Shown here one piece after another: positions 7,541 through 17,033 of a stretch of 64,000 bases of DNA. Position numbers and translations under genes: made by a program. The number at the start of each line of letters is the position of its first letter. The stretch's first letter is position 1. The stretch comes from Alphaproteobacteria bacterium. Lineage in GTDB: Bacteria > Pseudomonadota > Alphaproteobacteria > UBA6615. The stretch covers positions 62,001 through 126,000 of the forward strand of contig JAJFIX010000045.1 in NCBI GenBank assembly GCA_021774575.1, written 5' to 3'. A model generated the notes under the pieces. That model did not search any database. It saw nothing but the letters and a program-made list of their open reading frames with translations, and was not told where the DNA came from.

Positions 7541-9022
7541 TCAATCCGAATGATCGATTTCAGCAAGTAACCCGTCCAGGCTCAGGGGTGTATTTCCGAC
7601 TTGCCCAACCTGGCACGAGGCCGCCAATGAACCGAAATAGGCGCTTTCCCATATATCAGCCCCGGCCCGATGCGCCAGGGCGGTCCCGGCAAACAAGCTG
7701 TCACCAGCACCAGCAACGTCCTTAGGCGCGGAGTTAAAGGCCGGCAATCTATCGGTGGTCATTTCATCCCCCATGGGACCAAGAATCAATGTGCCCTCAG
7801 CACCCAGTGTGAGTATCACCGATTTGCATGTAGCTTTTTCGACCAATTTTTCGGCGAGTATGGCTAGGCCGGATTCCGCGTCCTTCAGCGCCAGCCGCGC
7901 CTCGCGCTCCGTGGGCGTAATGAAGGTCATGTCCCTAAATCGCGAGATATCGGAAAGTTGGGACGAGGCTTGACTGTCGGCTGCCATCATAACGTCGCGG
8001 GATTTGGCAAGATCAATGATTGCATCGACCAGCGTTTGCGGCAAACAACCATAGTTGAAATCTGAGAAAAGCAAGACATCGGCGTCAGCCATGAAGTCGT
8101 CGCACGCATTCAACATCTTATTAGCCAGGTCAGCGTTGACCCCGTGCTGCCGCAAATGATTGACCCTTAGCAATGTTTGGCCTTGCGCCCGGTAGCGTTG
8201 TTTGATTGTCGTCGGACGCGTGTCGTCCAGAAAGCCATGATATTCTACACCCAACTCCTCGAAATATTGTTCCGAATATTCTCCCGCTTCGTCCCTGCCC
8301 CTGACCGTAACGAATTTGACTTCGGCGCCAAGTCCATGGGCGTGGGCAGCCACAATTCCGGCCCCGCCAATAAATCGATGGGTCTCGATCGGCGTGACGA
8401 CCACGGCTGGAACCTCTTGCGACATGCCGAGGGGCTCACAAGAAATATACTCGTCGACAATTAGGTCTCCAACAACAACAACTTTTATTCCCGCGAGCCG
8501 GTCAATGCGCCGCTTCAGGCTGTCGATGGTAAAACCATGTCGGCGCGGGTAGCCATCGGGCTTATGTGTCTTGGAGACTGAGGCGGGGCCGAATTCGCTT
8601 GATTCCAGCGCGGCCGAGGACAGTCGCATCTCCCCAGAGGAAAAAAACAACTTTCCACCGTAGCTGTCGACGACATCTTGCTCGACGTTCCATCGCTGCT
8701 CAAATTCCTTGCCTTTGACGACAAATTCCGGCTTCAGCTTTGCAATGAATTTTTCGGGCGGCTCGTCCAGCAAGACTGAATATTTGACTGCCGCAAGCGC
8801 CCGGACATTGGCCAATCGCTCCTCTCCAGGTGCTGCCACGCCAATAGCCGCATCACCACTTACACCCACCACCATGAAATCGCTTATCTCGGAGGCAAAT
8901 TCCAATATTCTGAGATGACCGGGATGGATAAAATTAAAATTTCCGGAAACAAAGCAAATACGAGCCCCCAGCCCGGCGGCAATCGTAATGCTCTCTATTT
9001 GTTCACTCGCACTTGGGGCCAT
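7541..9022 (-). CDS. Bifunctional HldE-like protein with reversed order: nucleotidyltransferase then PfkB sugar kinase
   Basis: About 493 residues from ATG at 9022 (MAPSASEQ). Residues 15-140 form a cytidylyltransferase-like domain: CFVSGNFNFIHPGHLRILEF contains the HxGH catalytic motif, followed by ERLANVRALAAVKY. Residues 165-490 form a PfkB/ribokinase-type kinase: VVVVGDLIVDEYI, FIGGAGIVAAHAHGLGA, and the catalytic DVAGAGDSLFAG (base Asp). In E. coli HldE the kinase comes first and the adenylyltransferase second, so the order here is swapped. Known HldE phosphorylates heptose 7-phosphate at C1 and adds AMP. The substrate here is inferred from the GmhA-like neighbour. It overlaps the next gene by a few bases. 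Confidence 0.88.
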   Translation of the reverse strand: MAPSASEQIESITIAAGLGARICFVSGNFNFIHPGHLRILEFASEISDFMVVGVSGDAAIGVAAPGEERLANVRALAAVKYSVLLDEPPEKFIAKLKPEFVVKGKEFEQRWNVEQDVVDSYGGKLFFSSGEMRLSSAALESSEFGPASVSKTHKPDGYPRRHGFTIDSLKRRIDRLAGIKVVVVGDLIVDEYISCEPLGMSQEVPAVVVTPIETHRFIGGAGIVAAHAHGLGAEVKFVTVRGRDEAGEYSEQYFEELGVEYHGFLDDTRPTTIKQRYRAQGQTLLRVNHLRQHGVNADLANKMLNACDDFMADADVLLFSDFNYGCLPQTLVDAIIDLAKSRDVMMAADSQASSQLSDISRFRDMTFITPTEREARLALKDAESGLAILAEKLVEKATCKSVILTLGAEGTLILGPMGDEMTTDRLPAFNSAPKDVAGAGDSLFAGTALAHRAGADIWESAYFGSLAASCQVGQVGNTPLSLDGLLAEIDHSD

Positions 9023-9102
9023 TTTTATATTGTTCTTAGAGTAATAATATTGCGCATACACACGTCATCGACCCTCGGCGGAGCATCACAGCTGGCGACG
9101 GA

Positions 9103-10257
9103 TTACCAATTGGTCGGTCCATTTATTTCCTGGACATACTTGTCAATGCGGGGGCGACGCAAGACGTCAAGGGTTATTCTGCGTATCCCACTGAACAGGA
9201 GTGCCCAAAGGGACACGGGCTTTTTCTTGATCGTAAACCAGCCTAATAAAAGCGTAACTTTTGCAAACGGCATGGCGCATAGGAGCGATACAATTCTGCG
9301 ATCGAACGAAGAGCCGCCGATGGTATCCATTATCATATCTACCTCGAACGGGCCATTGAGCAGCATATGACGTAGCACAGAAAAACGCCATCGTAATTCA
9401 AAAAGTTCCGCATATCCGTTTGTCGTACCACGCATATCTTCGGCAATCCATTTGTCTAATGCCAAAGACAGAGTTTCCATATTTTTGCCATGCTGGCTAG
9501 CCGTTTTGTGCGAAATACTGTCTGGAATGATCCGCCATGCCGCGAGCGGGGTTGGGACGAAACAAAATCCATGGCGAAGCGCGAGAAGGCGTGAAGCATA
9601 TCCATCGCAAAACGACCCCAGAACGGTATCAAATCCGCCAATTTCAAGGAGAAGTTTCCTGCGGTAAATATTCGCTGATCCAGATAGAAAATTATCGCCA
9701 TTCTCTAAGAGCACAGAGACCTTTGACGGAGAAAGATATTTAGCCGACCAAGTTGGCAAAAACGCTGGCCGGTACCCAATAACATGACTGTCCGCGTCAA
9801 TTAAAGCGACCTCGGCGGTAAACAGGCCCGCCGAAGGGTGCTGTTTTAGTTGGTCCACACCGGTCCCAACCAATCCCGGCAATGGAAAATCGTCGGCGGC
9901 GCCGAATAGAACGAATTCTTCAGCCGCCGCATGTAAACCTGTATTCAGCGCTTCAGGGGCTCCTTGGTTAGCGCTGTGCTCAATGACTTTGATCAACGAG
10001 AATTTCTCAGAAAATGCACGCGCTACATCTAAACTGCCATCGGTCGACGCGTCGTCGACGATAATAATCTCACTCGGCTGCGGCACCTGAGCAAGGAATG
10101 CCGACAGACATACTGGCAAATGGTTTACTTGATTGTAGCTGGGAATTACGACCGATAAGGGAGCAGTTCCACCGGTGGTGCGCTGACGATGTGAGCGGTC
10201 ATTTTCCAGCGAACCGGTCCCGGTTCTTCCGCCGGCTTGGCGTCGCGCGCTCAACAT
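9103..10257 (-). CDS. Family 2 glycosyltransferase
   Basis: 384 residues. After a basic, Gly/Arg-rich N-terminal stretch of about 30 residues, the GT-A fold begins with PLSVVIPSYNQVNHLPV, then IIIVDDASTDGS (nucleotide-binding Asp pair) and NQGAPEALNTGL. The DxD-like metal motif is GAADDFPLPG near residue 140. No clear membrane helix is seen, so it is probably a cytoplasmic enzyme at the inner membrane. It is the first gene of the sugar operon, 80 bp ahead of the HldE-like gene, and is the obvious candidate to transfer the operon's activated sugar to a surface glycan. The acceptor is unknown. Confidence 0.88.
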   Translation of the reverse strand: MLSARRQAGGRTGTGSLENDRSHRQRTTGGTAPLSVVIPSYNQVNHLPVCLSAFLAQVPQPSEIIIVDDASTDGSLDVARAFSEKFSLIKVIEHSANQGAPEALNTGLHAAAEEFVLFGAADDFPLPGLVGTGVDQLKQHPSAGLFTAEVALIDADSHVIGYRPAFLPTWSAKYLSPSKVSVLLENGDNFLSGSANIYRRKLLLEIGGFDTVLGSFCDGYASRLLALRHGFCFVPTPLAAWRIIPDSISHKTASQHGKNMETLSLALDKWIAEDMRGTTNGYAELFELRWRFSVLRHMLLNGPFEVDMIMDTIGGSSFDRRIVSLLCAMPFAKVTLLLGWFTIKKKPVSLWALLFSGIRRITLDVLRRPRIDKYVQEINGPTNW

Positions 10258-10838
10258 TTACTCGACCTCATACTGTTTGCCAAATACTGTGTGCCAAGTT
10301 CGACATTCTCGCTCGGGTAGTCTGTACGGCCACAGGTCGACTTTCTCCCTATGGCGCAAACAATATCCGCCGATTTGGCCCCCTCAGGTTTGACATCCTG
10401 GCATGTGACGCTTTCTAGGAACTTATCACCCCTAAACCACCAGTAGGGCAAGCCGCGCCCTTGGCGGGAAAGATGTGTTTGGCGCCGGTCACCTAGCGGC
10501 CGCATGAAACATTGGTTTCCAGATAAAAAAAAGGAGCGCCGAAATTGATCATATTTTCACGGTGTCCGTCGTCAGAAAACTTAAGACTACTGAGCGAAAA
10601 ATAGTAACGGTGGGGCTAGCTCAACCTTGGCCAGAAGTTAACCAAAAACCATAGTATGATGCAAGCGCCGCTGCTCGACAATATTATACCCTCTACCGTT
10701 TCATAAAAACTGCATTTCCCGGAATGGGGCGATGGTGACTGCTACCTGTGTGGCCGGAGATCAACGCAGTAACTCTCCGAACGTCCGTCATCAAAAAAAT
10801 GTCTCGCTGGTAACAATATATTCACACAGATAACCCAT
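10258..10838. other. Intergenic region of 581 bp, no convincing gene
   Basis: I see no open frame with coding character. The frame at 10251-10505 on the minus strand has a composition unlike the neighbours and no known motif. The stretch is poorer in GC than the sugar operon and contains a short remnant of an insertion-sequence end at 10657-10690. It forms the boundary between the sugar operon and the AT-rich transporter gene. Confidence 0.6.
10657..10690 (-). mobile_element. Short remnant of an IS3-family transposase C-terminus
   Basis: On the minus strand this stretch can be read as IVEQRRLHHT, close to TIEQRRLHHA at the end of the transposase remnant at 12872-13148. The core 10657-10678 and 12891-12912 share 20 of 22 bases. 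Only the tail is left, and the surrounding frame is broken. The two copies lie in the same orientation on either side of the ABC transporter gene. Confidence 0.55.
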
Positions 10839-12665
10839 TCATGAAACGTCAATCGCCGAACTATCGACATAGCGTTTGAACGTATCGTTATTCTTGTACA
10901 GTTCTTTAAATCCGCCAGTGGATTGCCTTCCCATTCCCTCCATAAATATAATTTGATTGCAGTTGCGCAGGGTAGAGAGACGGTGAGCAATTGAGATAAC
11001 CGTGATATCGTCATCCATGGAATCAATGAGCTCAATGAGCTCGCTCTCACTATCCATATCAAGCGAGCTACTGGCTTCGTCAAGGATCAATATTTTTGCT
11101 CCTTTATACAGAGCACGAGCTATAGCAAGGCGCTGCCGTTGTCCGCCTGAAAGAAATTTTCCATTTTCGCCAATGGTTTTATTTTCAGCTTTATTATCAG
11201 CGCCCTTTTCATTTACAGCCAACCCCCAAAGCCCAACCGATTGCAGGCAGTTGCTTACCCGCTCCTCATCAATGTTTTCTGGCCGCACACCGTAAGCAAC
11301 ATTCTCGGCTAAGGTGCCCTCTAGTAGAAACGGTTGCTGATCAACGTAGCTAATTATACTGCGCATTCGAGAGATGTTCTCGCCGACGATTGGAACTCCA
11401 TCAATCAAGTAATGGCCACCATAATCAGTCAGAAACCCGAGAAGGATGTATATCAAGGTTGTTTTTCCACTGCCGGATGCACCAACTATTCCCAAATGCG
11501 TGCCTTTGGGAATGCGGAGGCTTAGATCATGCAATACGCTTTCACTGCCGTTTCGATATCCGAAATAGACATTTGAAAATGTTATTTCTTTTTCGAACTC
11601 GATGGGTTGCTTCGGCGGACTATAAATTTCCAAGTTTTCGCCCGGAGAAAACAGTATATCATAAGTGTCATAGAGCTGAGAAATTGGTATAATTGAAGAA
11701 CGGATCAACGATAGACTGTTGATTGAACGGTTGATTAGAGGAATAATTCGAAGCCCTAGAATAACGACCGCGGTGATATTAACTGCAGCGCTCTGCAAAT
11801 TCTCGGTAATAAAGAGCATGCCAACAAAAGAACTCAGAATAATAACAATTGCAATGAATTCGACTAATATTGATGGCAAGTGTTGGATAAAGACCAGGGA
11901 TAAATCCACCCTGGCAATACCAATAGATGAATGAACAAAACGTTCGCTAAAGAAATGTTCTTTTTGGTGAATACGAGTATCTTTATAGCCAGCGATTGAC
12001 TGCTGTAGCACCTTCAAAAAAGAACCCTTTAGGGTTTGTAAGGTTCCGCCTAACTCTTGAAGTTTTTTACGTTGGGCAAACAAAAAGCCGTAAATAATCG
12101 AAAAACCAATTAGACAAACAAAGATAAAGAGAAATGGATTTATATAAAACATGAATGCTGTAATTAGTGCGGCCATGAGAATAGTTTGTATCAACGCAAT
12201 GACTTGGTAAAAATAATTTGATACTATATATGGGATTACCGACCCAATTATATTTATATAATAGGCTGAACCCTTAACATTAAACTTTTCATAATTTGCA
12301 TACATCAAGCCTCTAAAAATTTGAGAAGCTATATCAATGCGCCATTTGTTGAGAAGTTTAAATTCGTAGCGCCATAGCACTAAATTGAATACGACTTTGG
12401 CCCCAAAAAGCCCAATAACCAGGAATGCTAAAAATAGCCCTAAATGGCGCTTATCTTCGATGCCGACAAATGTATGTATTGCGCCTACAATACGGCCTTC
12501 CGATCCGGCGCCTGGATCAATTACGATAAGCATAAGTGGAAATATAGCCGCGACGCCCACAGTATCTAATATACCTAAAATGAGCCCCCCAATGACCAGG
12601 GTTACTGCCTCTATGCGATTGTGAAATTTGAAGCGTTTTTGCAATTCTCTGTAATCGGAAAACAT
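10839..12665 (-). CDS. ABC exporter half-transporter (six-helix membrane domain fused to ATPase), AT-rich
   Basis: 608 residues, the usual length of an MsbA/PglK-type half-transporter. Residues 1-340 hold about six membrane segments, starting with VTLVIGGLILGILDTVGV. The ATPase domain has Walker A GASGSGKTT near residue 390, signature LSGGQRQRLAIARAL near 510, Walker B ILILDEASSSLD and switch His in SIAHRLSTL. Codon use is rich in ATA, TTA and AAT, in strong contrast to neighbours, and the gene lies between two like-oriented IS-end remnants, so recent transfer is likely. A role in flipping a lipid-linked glycan next to the sugar operon is plausible, but this is only inferred from position. 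Confidence 0.9.
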   Translation of the reverse strand: MFSDYRELQKRFKFHNRIEAVTLVIGGLILGILDTVGVAAIFPLMLIVIDPGAGSEGRIVGAIHTFVGIEDKRHLGLFLAFLVIGLFGAKVVFNLVLWRYEFKLLNKWRIDIASQIFRGLMYANYEKFNVKGSAYYINIIGSVIPYIVSNYFYQVIALIQTILMAALITAFMFYINPFLFIFVCLIGFSIIYGFLFAQRKKLQELGGTLQTLKGSFLKVLQQSIAGYKDTRIHQKEHFFSERFVHSSIGIARVDLSLVFIQHLPSILVEFIAIVIILSSFVGMLFITENLQSAAVNITAVVILGLRIIPLINRSINSLSLIRSSIIPISQLYDTYDILFSPGENLEIYSPPKQPIEFEKEITFSNVYFGYRNGSESVLHDLSLRIPKGTHLGIVGASGSGKTTLIYILLGFLTDYGGHYLIDGVPIVGENISRMRSIISYVDQQPFLLEGTLAENVAYGVRPENIDEERVSNCLQSVGLWGLAVNEKGADNKAENKTIGENGKFLSGGQRQRLAIARALYKGAKILILDEASSSLDMDSESELIELIDSMDDDITVISIAHRLSTLRNCNQIIFMEGMGRQSTGGFKELYKNNDTFKRYVDSSAIDVS

Positions 12666-12871
12666 CCTTAACTATACTCGACTTTATCGTTCACCAAACT
12701 ATTCAACCCCCAAATCATCGCCAATCTAATTGGTTTCGGTAACATATCGTGCATTTTCCATTTCCATTGTTTTTTTTCATTTCCATTGTACTTGTGTCGT
12801 TCTTTTTCCAGGGACCGACGACCGATTTGACCTCTCCACTTGCCATACTGTTTTGTAGCATTAGCCGCAGT
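12666..12871. other. AT-rich upstream region of the ABC exporter with a short direct repeat
   Basis: No gene is seen. The 12-base sequence catttccattgt occurs twice, at 12759-12770 and 12778-12789, in a T-rich stretch. The region probably holds the promoter of the leftward transporter gene, but I cannot name clear -35 and -10 elements. Confidence 0.45.
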
Positions 12872-13148
12872 TTAAGCAGCAGTTTTTGCGTGATGCAAGC
12901 GCCGTTGTTCGATTGTTTTTCGTTTAATCAGAATGGTTTGCCCACGACCGAAGTAAATATCGGCTGGCATGGGGTTTCTCGAGCTCTCGTGATATCGCCG
13001 ACGATGGCAATAACCGACGAAGGTTTCGATCTGGGCCGCTAAATCGCCAGGCAGATATTGGCATTCCAACAAGATGCGGTTTTTGAGGGTTTTATGCCAA
13101 CGATTTTTCTTGCCCTGGGTTTGCGGATAGCGCGGCGCCCAAACGAAC
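12872..13148 (-). pseudogene. C-terminal remnant of an IS3-family transposase (integrase core)
   Basis: Reading leftward from about 13148 the frame gives APRYPQTQGKKNRWHKTLK, then a tail with QIETFVGYCHRRRYHES, PADIYFGRGQ and TIEQRRLHHAKTAA before TAA at 12872-12874. This is the end of the DDE integrase core of IS3-type transposases (usual forms PYHPQTQGKIERWH, YNxxRYHESLNN, PADVYFGR). A stop lies a few codons upstream and the rest of the element is absent, so it is a relic. A second, shorter relic of the same tail is at 10657-10690. Confidence 0.8.
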
Positions 13149-13321
13149 CTAGTTCAGCCCGAACGCTTTCGAACGTCAGTTCTATTAACCGTTACCGCTC
13201 GGGTCAGGTCACCGAAAGCCGGGGAAGTCCAGTTCATCTCTTGATATATATTTGGTGGGGCATTAGGGCGGGACAAACTAGATAAACGCGGCTCCCGTTT
13301 GGACATGTAGATAAAAATATT

Positions 13322-14299
13322 CTATGTGGAATCTTTCGTTGACTCTTGATATTTGCTCATCAGATAGGTACCGGAAGTTATTGGCGCATATTTCGGTAAC
13401 TCATTTGAACCAAGACAAGTCGGTAGACACGTGATTTCCGCTGCCCAATTCGGCTGGTGAAAAAATGCTATCGACAGGCGGGGCCGGTTGATATCGTCTT
13501 TTTGGGTGACGCGATGGAGAGTTGAAACCCATCGATCATTGGTCCACCGCGCCATCAGATCTCCAATATTGATCACCAGGCCACCGGGGACGTGGGGAAC
13601 ATCAATCCATGCTCCGGCCCTCGTCACCACTTGTAGCCCGTCGTCCTTGGAATGCCCCCCTTCCGGCCGAGCGAGGATCGTCAAAGTTCCGAAATCAGTA
13701 TGTGCCCCAGCGCGATTTTGTCCAACTATGGGCAGGCCTGATAGAGCAGGGTAATAAGAAGTCCGTAGGGCGCTAATGTGGCGGTCGATAAACGGGCAAA
13801 AATAGTCCTTCGGCAGACCAAGAGAAATTGCGCAAAGCCCCATCAACCGGTCTGCCAAAATCGACATTGCGCGATAATAGGTTTCGAAAGAGTAGCGAAA
13901 TTCTGGCCACTGTTCGGGCCAAAAATTCGGTGCGCGCGCAAAAATTTGGTCGATCGTCTGATCCGCCTCACGCCGGTCGATAGATCCAATCGCATAGGTT
14001 TCTTTTAGGTCCGGTGGTGTTTGTTCACCACGCGTCGCGGCGAGCCGTTCGTGGTCAGGATACGCCCATCCGTATGGTTGATTGGCGCCCGTCACACGCA
14101 GACGAGATTTTACAACAGTCGGAAGGGTGAAAAATTGGAGCGCAGCCAAGGTAATTTCTTCGGTTGCTTCGGCAGCGACGCCGTGCCCCGTTATCGCAAA
14201 AAAACCGATTTCGCGGCAAGCTAGGTCAATCGCTGCCGCGCAAGTGGCATCGTCTTCGTTCAGGTCGATAATCGGTAAAGGAATATTTGGTTTAATCAT
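13322..14299 (-). CDS. Isopenicillin N synthase-like 2-oxoglutarate/Fe(II) oxygenase
   Basis: About 325 residues from ATG at 14299 (MIKPNIPLPIIDL); an upstream in-frame Met at 14344 adds an unlikely basic leader. The N-terminal DIOX domain has CREIGFFAITGHGV. The double-stranded beta-helix domain has the iron ligands HTD in GAHTDFGTLTIL near residue 212 and His in STLHRVTQ near residue 268, with the co-substrate Arg in RPRLSIAFF. Members of this family hydroxylate or desaturate small molecules, amino acid derivatives or peptides. The gene stands alone between an IS relic and a dead exporter gene, so the context gives no substrate. Confidence 0.85.
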   Translation of the reverse strand: MIKPNIPLPIIDLNEDDATCAAAIDLACREIGFFAITGHGVAAEATEEITLAALQFFTLPTVVKSRLRVTGANQPYGWAYPDHERLAATRGEQTPPDLKETYAIGSIDRREADQTIDQIFARAPNFWPEQWPEFRYSFETYYRAMSILADRLMGLCAISLGLPKDYFCPFIDRHISALRTSYYPALSGLPIVGQNRAGAHTDFGTLTILARPEGGHSKDDGLQVVTRAGAWIDVPHVPGGLVINIGDLMARWTNDRWVSTLHRVTQKDDINRPRLSIAFFHQPNWAAEITCLPTCLGSNELPKYAPITSGTYLMSKYQESTKDST

Positions 14300-14580
14300 G
14301 ACGGCACTATAGGTCAATCGGGCGCGCCCCGGTCGAATATCCAATTTACATTGGACTCATGTTGCAACCAAGAGGTTGTAGGAGTATTGCCGGAAATTAA
14401 GTCAACATCATTTTTTCTCGAACAGGCTGTCACACACGTCAATCTTGCGCGTTCGAATTGCCGCATTTGATTTCAACACCCGCGGCCACATGCGGACAAA
14501 TCATTTCTATCTGCCGAAGGGGGATTTGTTCGTTGAATACGCCTCTATATTGATACCCGACAACTTGGTGAGGACGCGTT

Positions 14581-15206
14581 ATGCAACTGGAAGTTTGGAA
14601 AATCTACGTTGCCGCGGTGTTAGCCCTGATGAGCACCCCTGGCCCCAGCCAACTGCTTATGCTCACCAACAGCGCGACCCATTGATTTCGTAGTTTATTA
14701 GCCACGGCAGGAGGCGACTTGACGGCAAATGCGCTGCAAATGCTCGCGGCCGGACTAGGATTGGGTACGCTCGTGGCGGCTTCGGGCAACACCCTCACAA
14801 TTATCAAGTGACTGGACATCAGATACTTGCTTTGGTTGAGGTTTCGCATGATCCGAAATGCAAATGCGCGGCACCAAGACCACCATGTCAGACAGTCGCC
14901 AGCATCGCTGAAGGCCTTATGGATGCAAGGCTTCCTCACATCAGTCTCAAACCCGAAGGCCATCGATTTTTCGCCGCGCTTTTCCCGCAATTTATCGAGG
15001 CGCAAAGCAGCTTCTGGCCACAGTTCTTGATTCTTTCGGCGACTTATATCACACCGGATGGGCTATTTCTCTTAACCTATGGGATGGCTTCGGGGTGGAT
15101 CTCATCGAAATTTTAGGGACCGGCGAAAGCCTGGATCGAGCGCGCTGGCGGCTTCTCGATTAGTGCGGCCATCATGCTTGGCATGAAGACCCTCAGCGAC
15201 CGCTAA
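14581..15206 (+). pseudogene. LysE/RhtB-type amino acid exporter, degraded
   Basis: Starting at ATG 14581 the frame reads MQLEVWKIYVAAVLALMSTP, then GPSQLLMLTNSATH and a TGA stop. It continues as a recognisable LysE family sequence (LATAGGDLTANALQMLAAG), meets another stop near 14810, then needs frame changes to read MQGFLTSVSNPKAI around 14926 and LILSATYITPDGLFLLTYG to a natural end at TAA 15204-15206. The order and spacing match one complete exporter of about 208 residues. With at least two stops and frameshifts it is not functional. Confidence 0.8.
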
Positions 15207-15404
15207 GGGTTACGAAGGGCGGTAAGCTCCTTCGCTAAATTTATTCCACTTTTTGATCGTAAGCAGGCAATTGTGGCATAAAATCTGGCCCTACTTTTGT
15301 AATCCACCTTTTGGCCGTATGCCTGAATACTGTTGCCACACACTTACTACCCAAACATGGCACCCCAATATATCTCGTTTTTCAGATCGTATTTCGCAGT
15401 TTGA

Positions 15405-17033
15405 TCAAAAATTATACCGCACCATTAGCCCGGCAAAATAAGCGCCGTCGGCACCGGCAAATTGGCCGGGAGAGGTTTCTAGACGGAAGGCATCACCGGG
15501 AAAAAAATACCCGAAAGTGAAATCGACATCGAAATTTGGGGTTATGTCCCGCATGCCGACGATCAAATCAATCTCTTGCCCCAGCGAACGGCTACGCATC
15601 GATGGGTCACTATTGGGGTCTAGATCGATCGGAGACCCCACCAAGCGGTCTGATAATTTATCTTGGCGGTAGTAGTGATAGACGATGTCAACCGAGCTAT
15701 TATCCGTTGGCCGAAACCCGGTCCCAACAGTGTAGATATGTATATTACGGAGATCAGGGTCGAATACTTCACCGTAATATTTAAATCGTGTGACACCGCC
15801 AAACGTGTACTCATTGTCTTCCAAGCCGGTTTGGCGAAACTCAGTGTCCCTATCGTCGGATCGGTCACTGTCGCCACTGCCATGGGCAGCGGCGATTGTC
15901 ACATGTGGATCGAGGCGATGATCGGCGGTAAATGTCGCGCCCGCGTCGAAGCCGTATCCATCGACTCTTTTCAGCCTGCTACGGCCCTGCCTAGTCGCAA
16001 TATCGACCCAGTAATTCAGCTTGTTTTCGCCAAGATCAAGACGCCCCCTGGCCCGCAAACCCAACCACCCGACCCGCCCCTTACGCCCCGACCTGTCATC
16101 CCGAAATAGGGCAAAGGCTGCAAGTCGCAGACTGCGGGCAAGATCATATTCTCCAGACAAAATATAAGTGTTAATTCGGTTAACCTCGTCATTTTCGAGT
16201 AAATCTGGATCGGCGAATTCTTCCCGGCCCGCAACCGCTTCTACGCTGACGGGCCCCTTCTCAAATTCAAGACGAACGGCGTCCAGCTCATCATCTATGT
16301 ACCATTCCCTTCTATCTCTAATTTTTTGCCGACCCAGGGTAAGGGTAGTTCCGTCAATAAGTTCACTAATTTGGATATAGGCCCGACGCAATTTCAATTG
16401 GTTGGCGCTGTCGTTACGGTCCGCGTCATCATCGATATCGAATTCCCGGCTGAGCTCAAGGCTCAGATATCCGAGAACATACCTATTTGGCATGTAGGAA
16501 ATTGCCAGCGATACAGCCGGGTCAATTGTCGTGACGCCGTCATCCGTTCTGCTATCGAGATCGAAATTCCCCTCTGACTGAAAATCCAACTTGGTCCGCC
16601 CACCAGCGTAAAAGCCAAAACCCAAATCGTTGGGTGTCGATGGCGGTATATCGAGGTCGAGTTCGTCCTTATCGTTGGCCGAAATGACCGGTTCGGGTCT
16701 TTGGTCGGATTGAGCCGAATCATCGCCATCCGGTATGGGCACCAAACCGGTGAGTAGATCGACATCTTCGACTTCGACATCAACGTCCGGTATAATCGGG
16801 AGCACCGGCCCCAATTGATCCGGCGTAGTGGTGTCATTAATCATATCGGACTCAACGGACGAGGATGATTCTGTTCCAGAACTTTCCTCGGTAAAATGCC
16901 CAGGAGCCGAATCTTCCAGCGTTGACGTTTCCGCACTCTCTGCCGCCACACGGCCAATTCCCAAGGCGCCAAGCAAGCAAATAGCGGCAGCAACCGTCGC
17001 ATACCATCTGGCCTGGGGAAAATATCTCGACAT
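15405..17033 (-). CDS. AlgE-like outer-membrane beta-barrel porin (alginate_exp family)
   Basis: About 542 residues from ATG at 17033. A signal peptide is seen at residues 1-30 (YATVAAAICLLGALGIGRVAAE). Residues 30-130 are acidic and low-complexity. The barrel region starts near 140 with YAGGRTKLDFQSEGNFDLD and includes repeated amphipathic strands, TLGRQKIRDRREWYIDDELD, which matches AlgE-family strands, and it ends with the aromatic C-terminus LMVRYNF, the usual outer-membrane insertion signal. AlgE exports alginate in Pseudomonas, but many family members are general porins. It lies 119 bp downstream of the hydrolase gene on the same strand, so co-transcription with that operon is possible. 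Confidence 0.85.
   Translation of the reverse strand: MSRYFPQARWYATVAAAICLLGALGIGRVAAESAETSTLEDSAPGHFTEESSGTESSSSVESDMINDTTTPDQLGPVLPIIPDVDVEVEDVDLLTGLVPIPDGDDSAQSDQRPEPVISANDKDELDLDIPPSTPNDLGFGFYAGGRTKLDFQSEGNFDLDSRTDDGVTTIDPAVSLAISYMPNRYVLGYLSLELSREFDIDDDADRNDSANQLKLRRAYIQISELIDGTTLTLGRQKIRDRREWYIDDELDAVRLEFEKGPVSVEAVAGREEFADPDLLENDEVNRINTYILSGEYDLARSLRLAAFALFRDDRSGRKGRVGWLGLRARGRLDLGENKLNYWVDIATRQGRSRLKRVDGYGFDAGATFTADHRLDPHVTIAAAHGSGDSDRSDDRDTEFRQTGLEDNEYTFGGVTRFKYYGEVFDPDLRNIHIYTVGTGFRPTDNSSVDIVYHYYRQDKLSDRLVGSPIDLDPNSDPSMRSRSLGQEIDLIVGMRDITPNFDVDFTFGYFFPGDAFRLETSPGQFAGADGAYFAGLMVRYNF

Noticed and set aside
10251-10505. 84-codon minus-strand open frame before the GT2 gene
   Set aside because: No motif, no good ribosome site and composition unlike neighbours; it overlaps the GT2 start.
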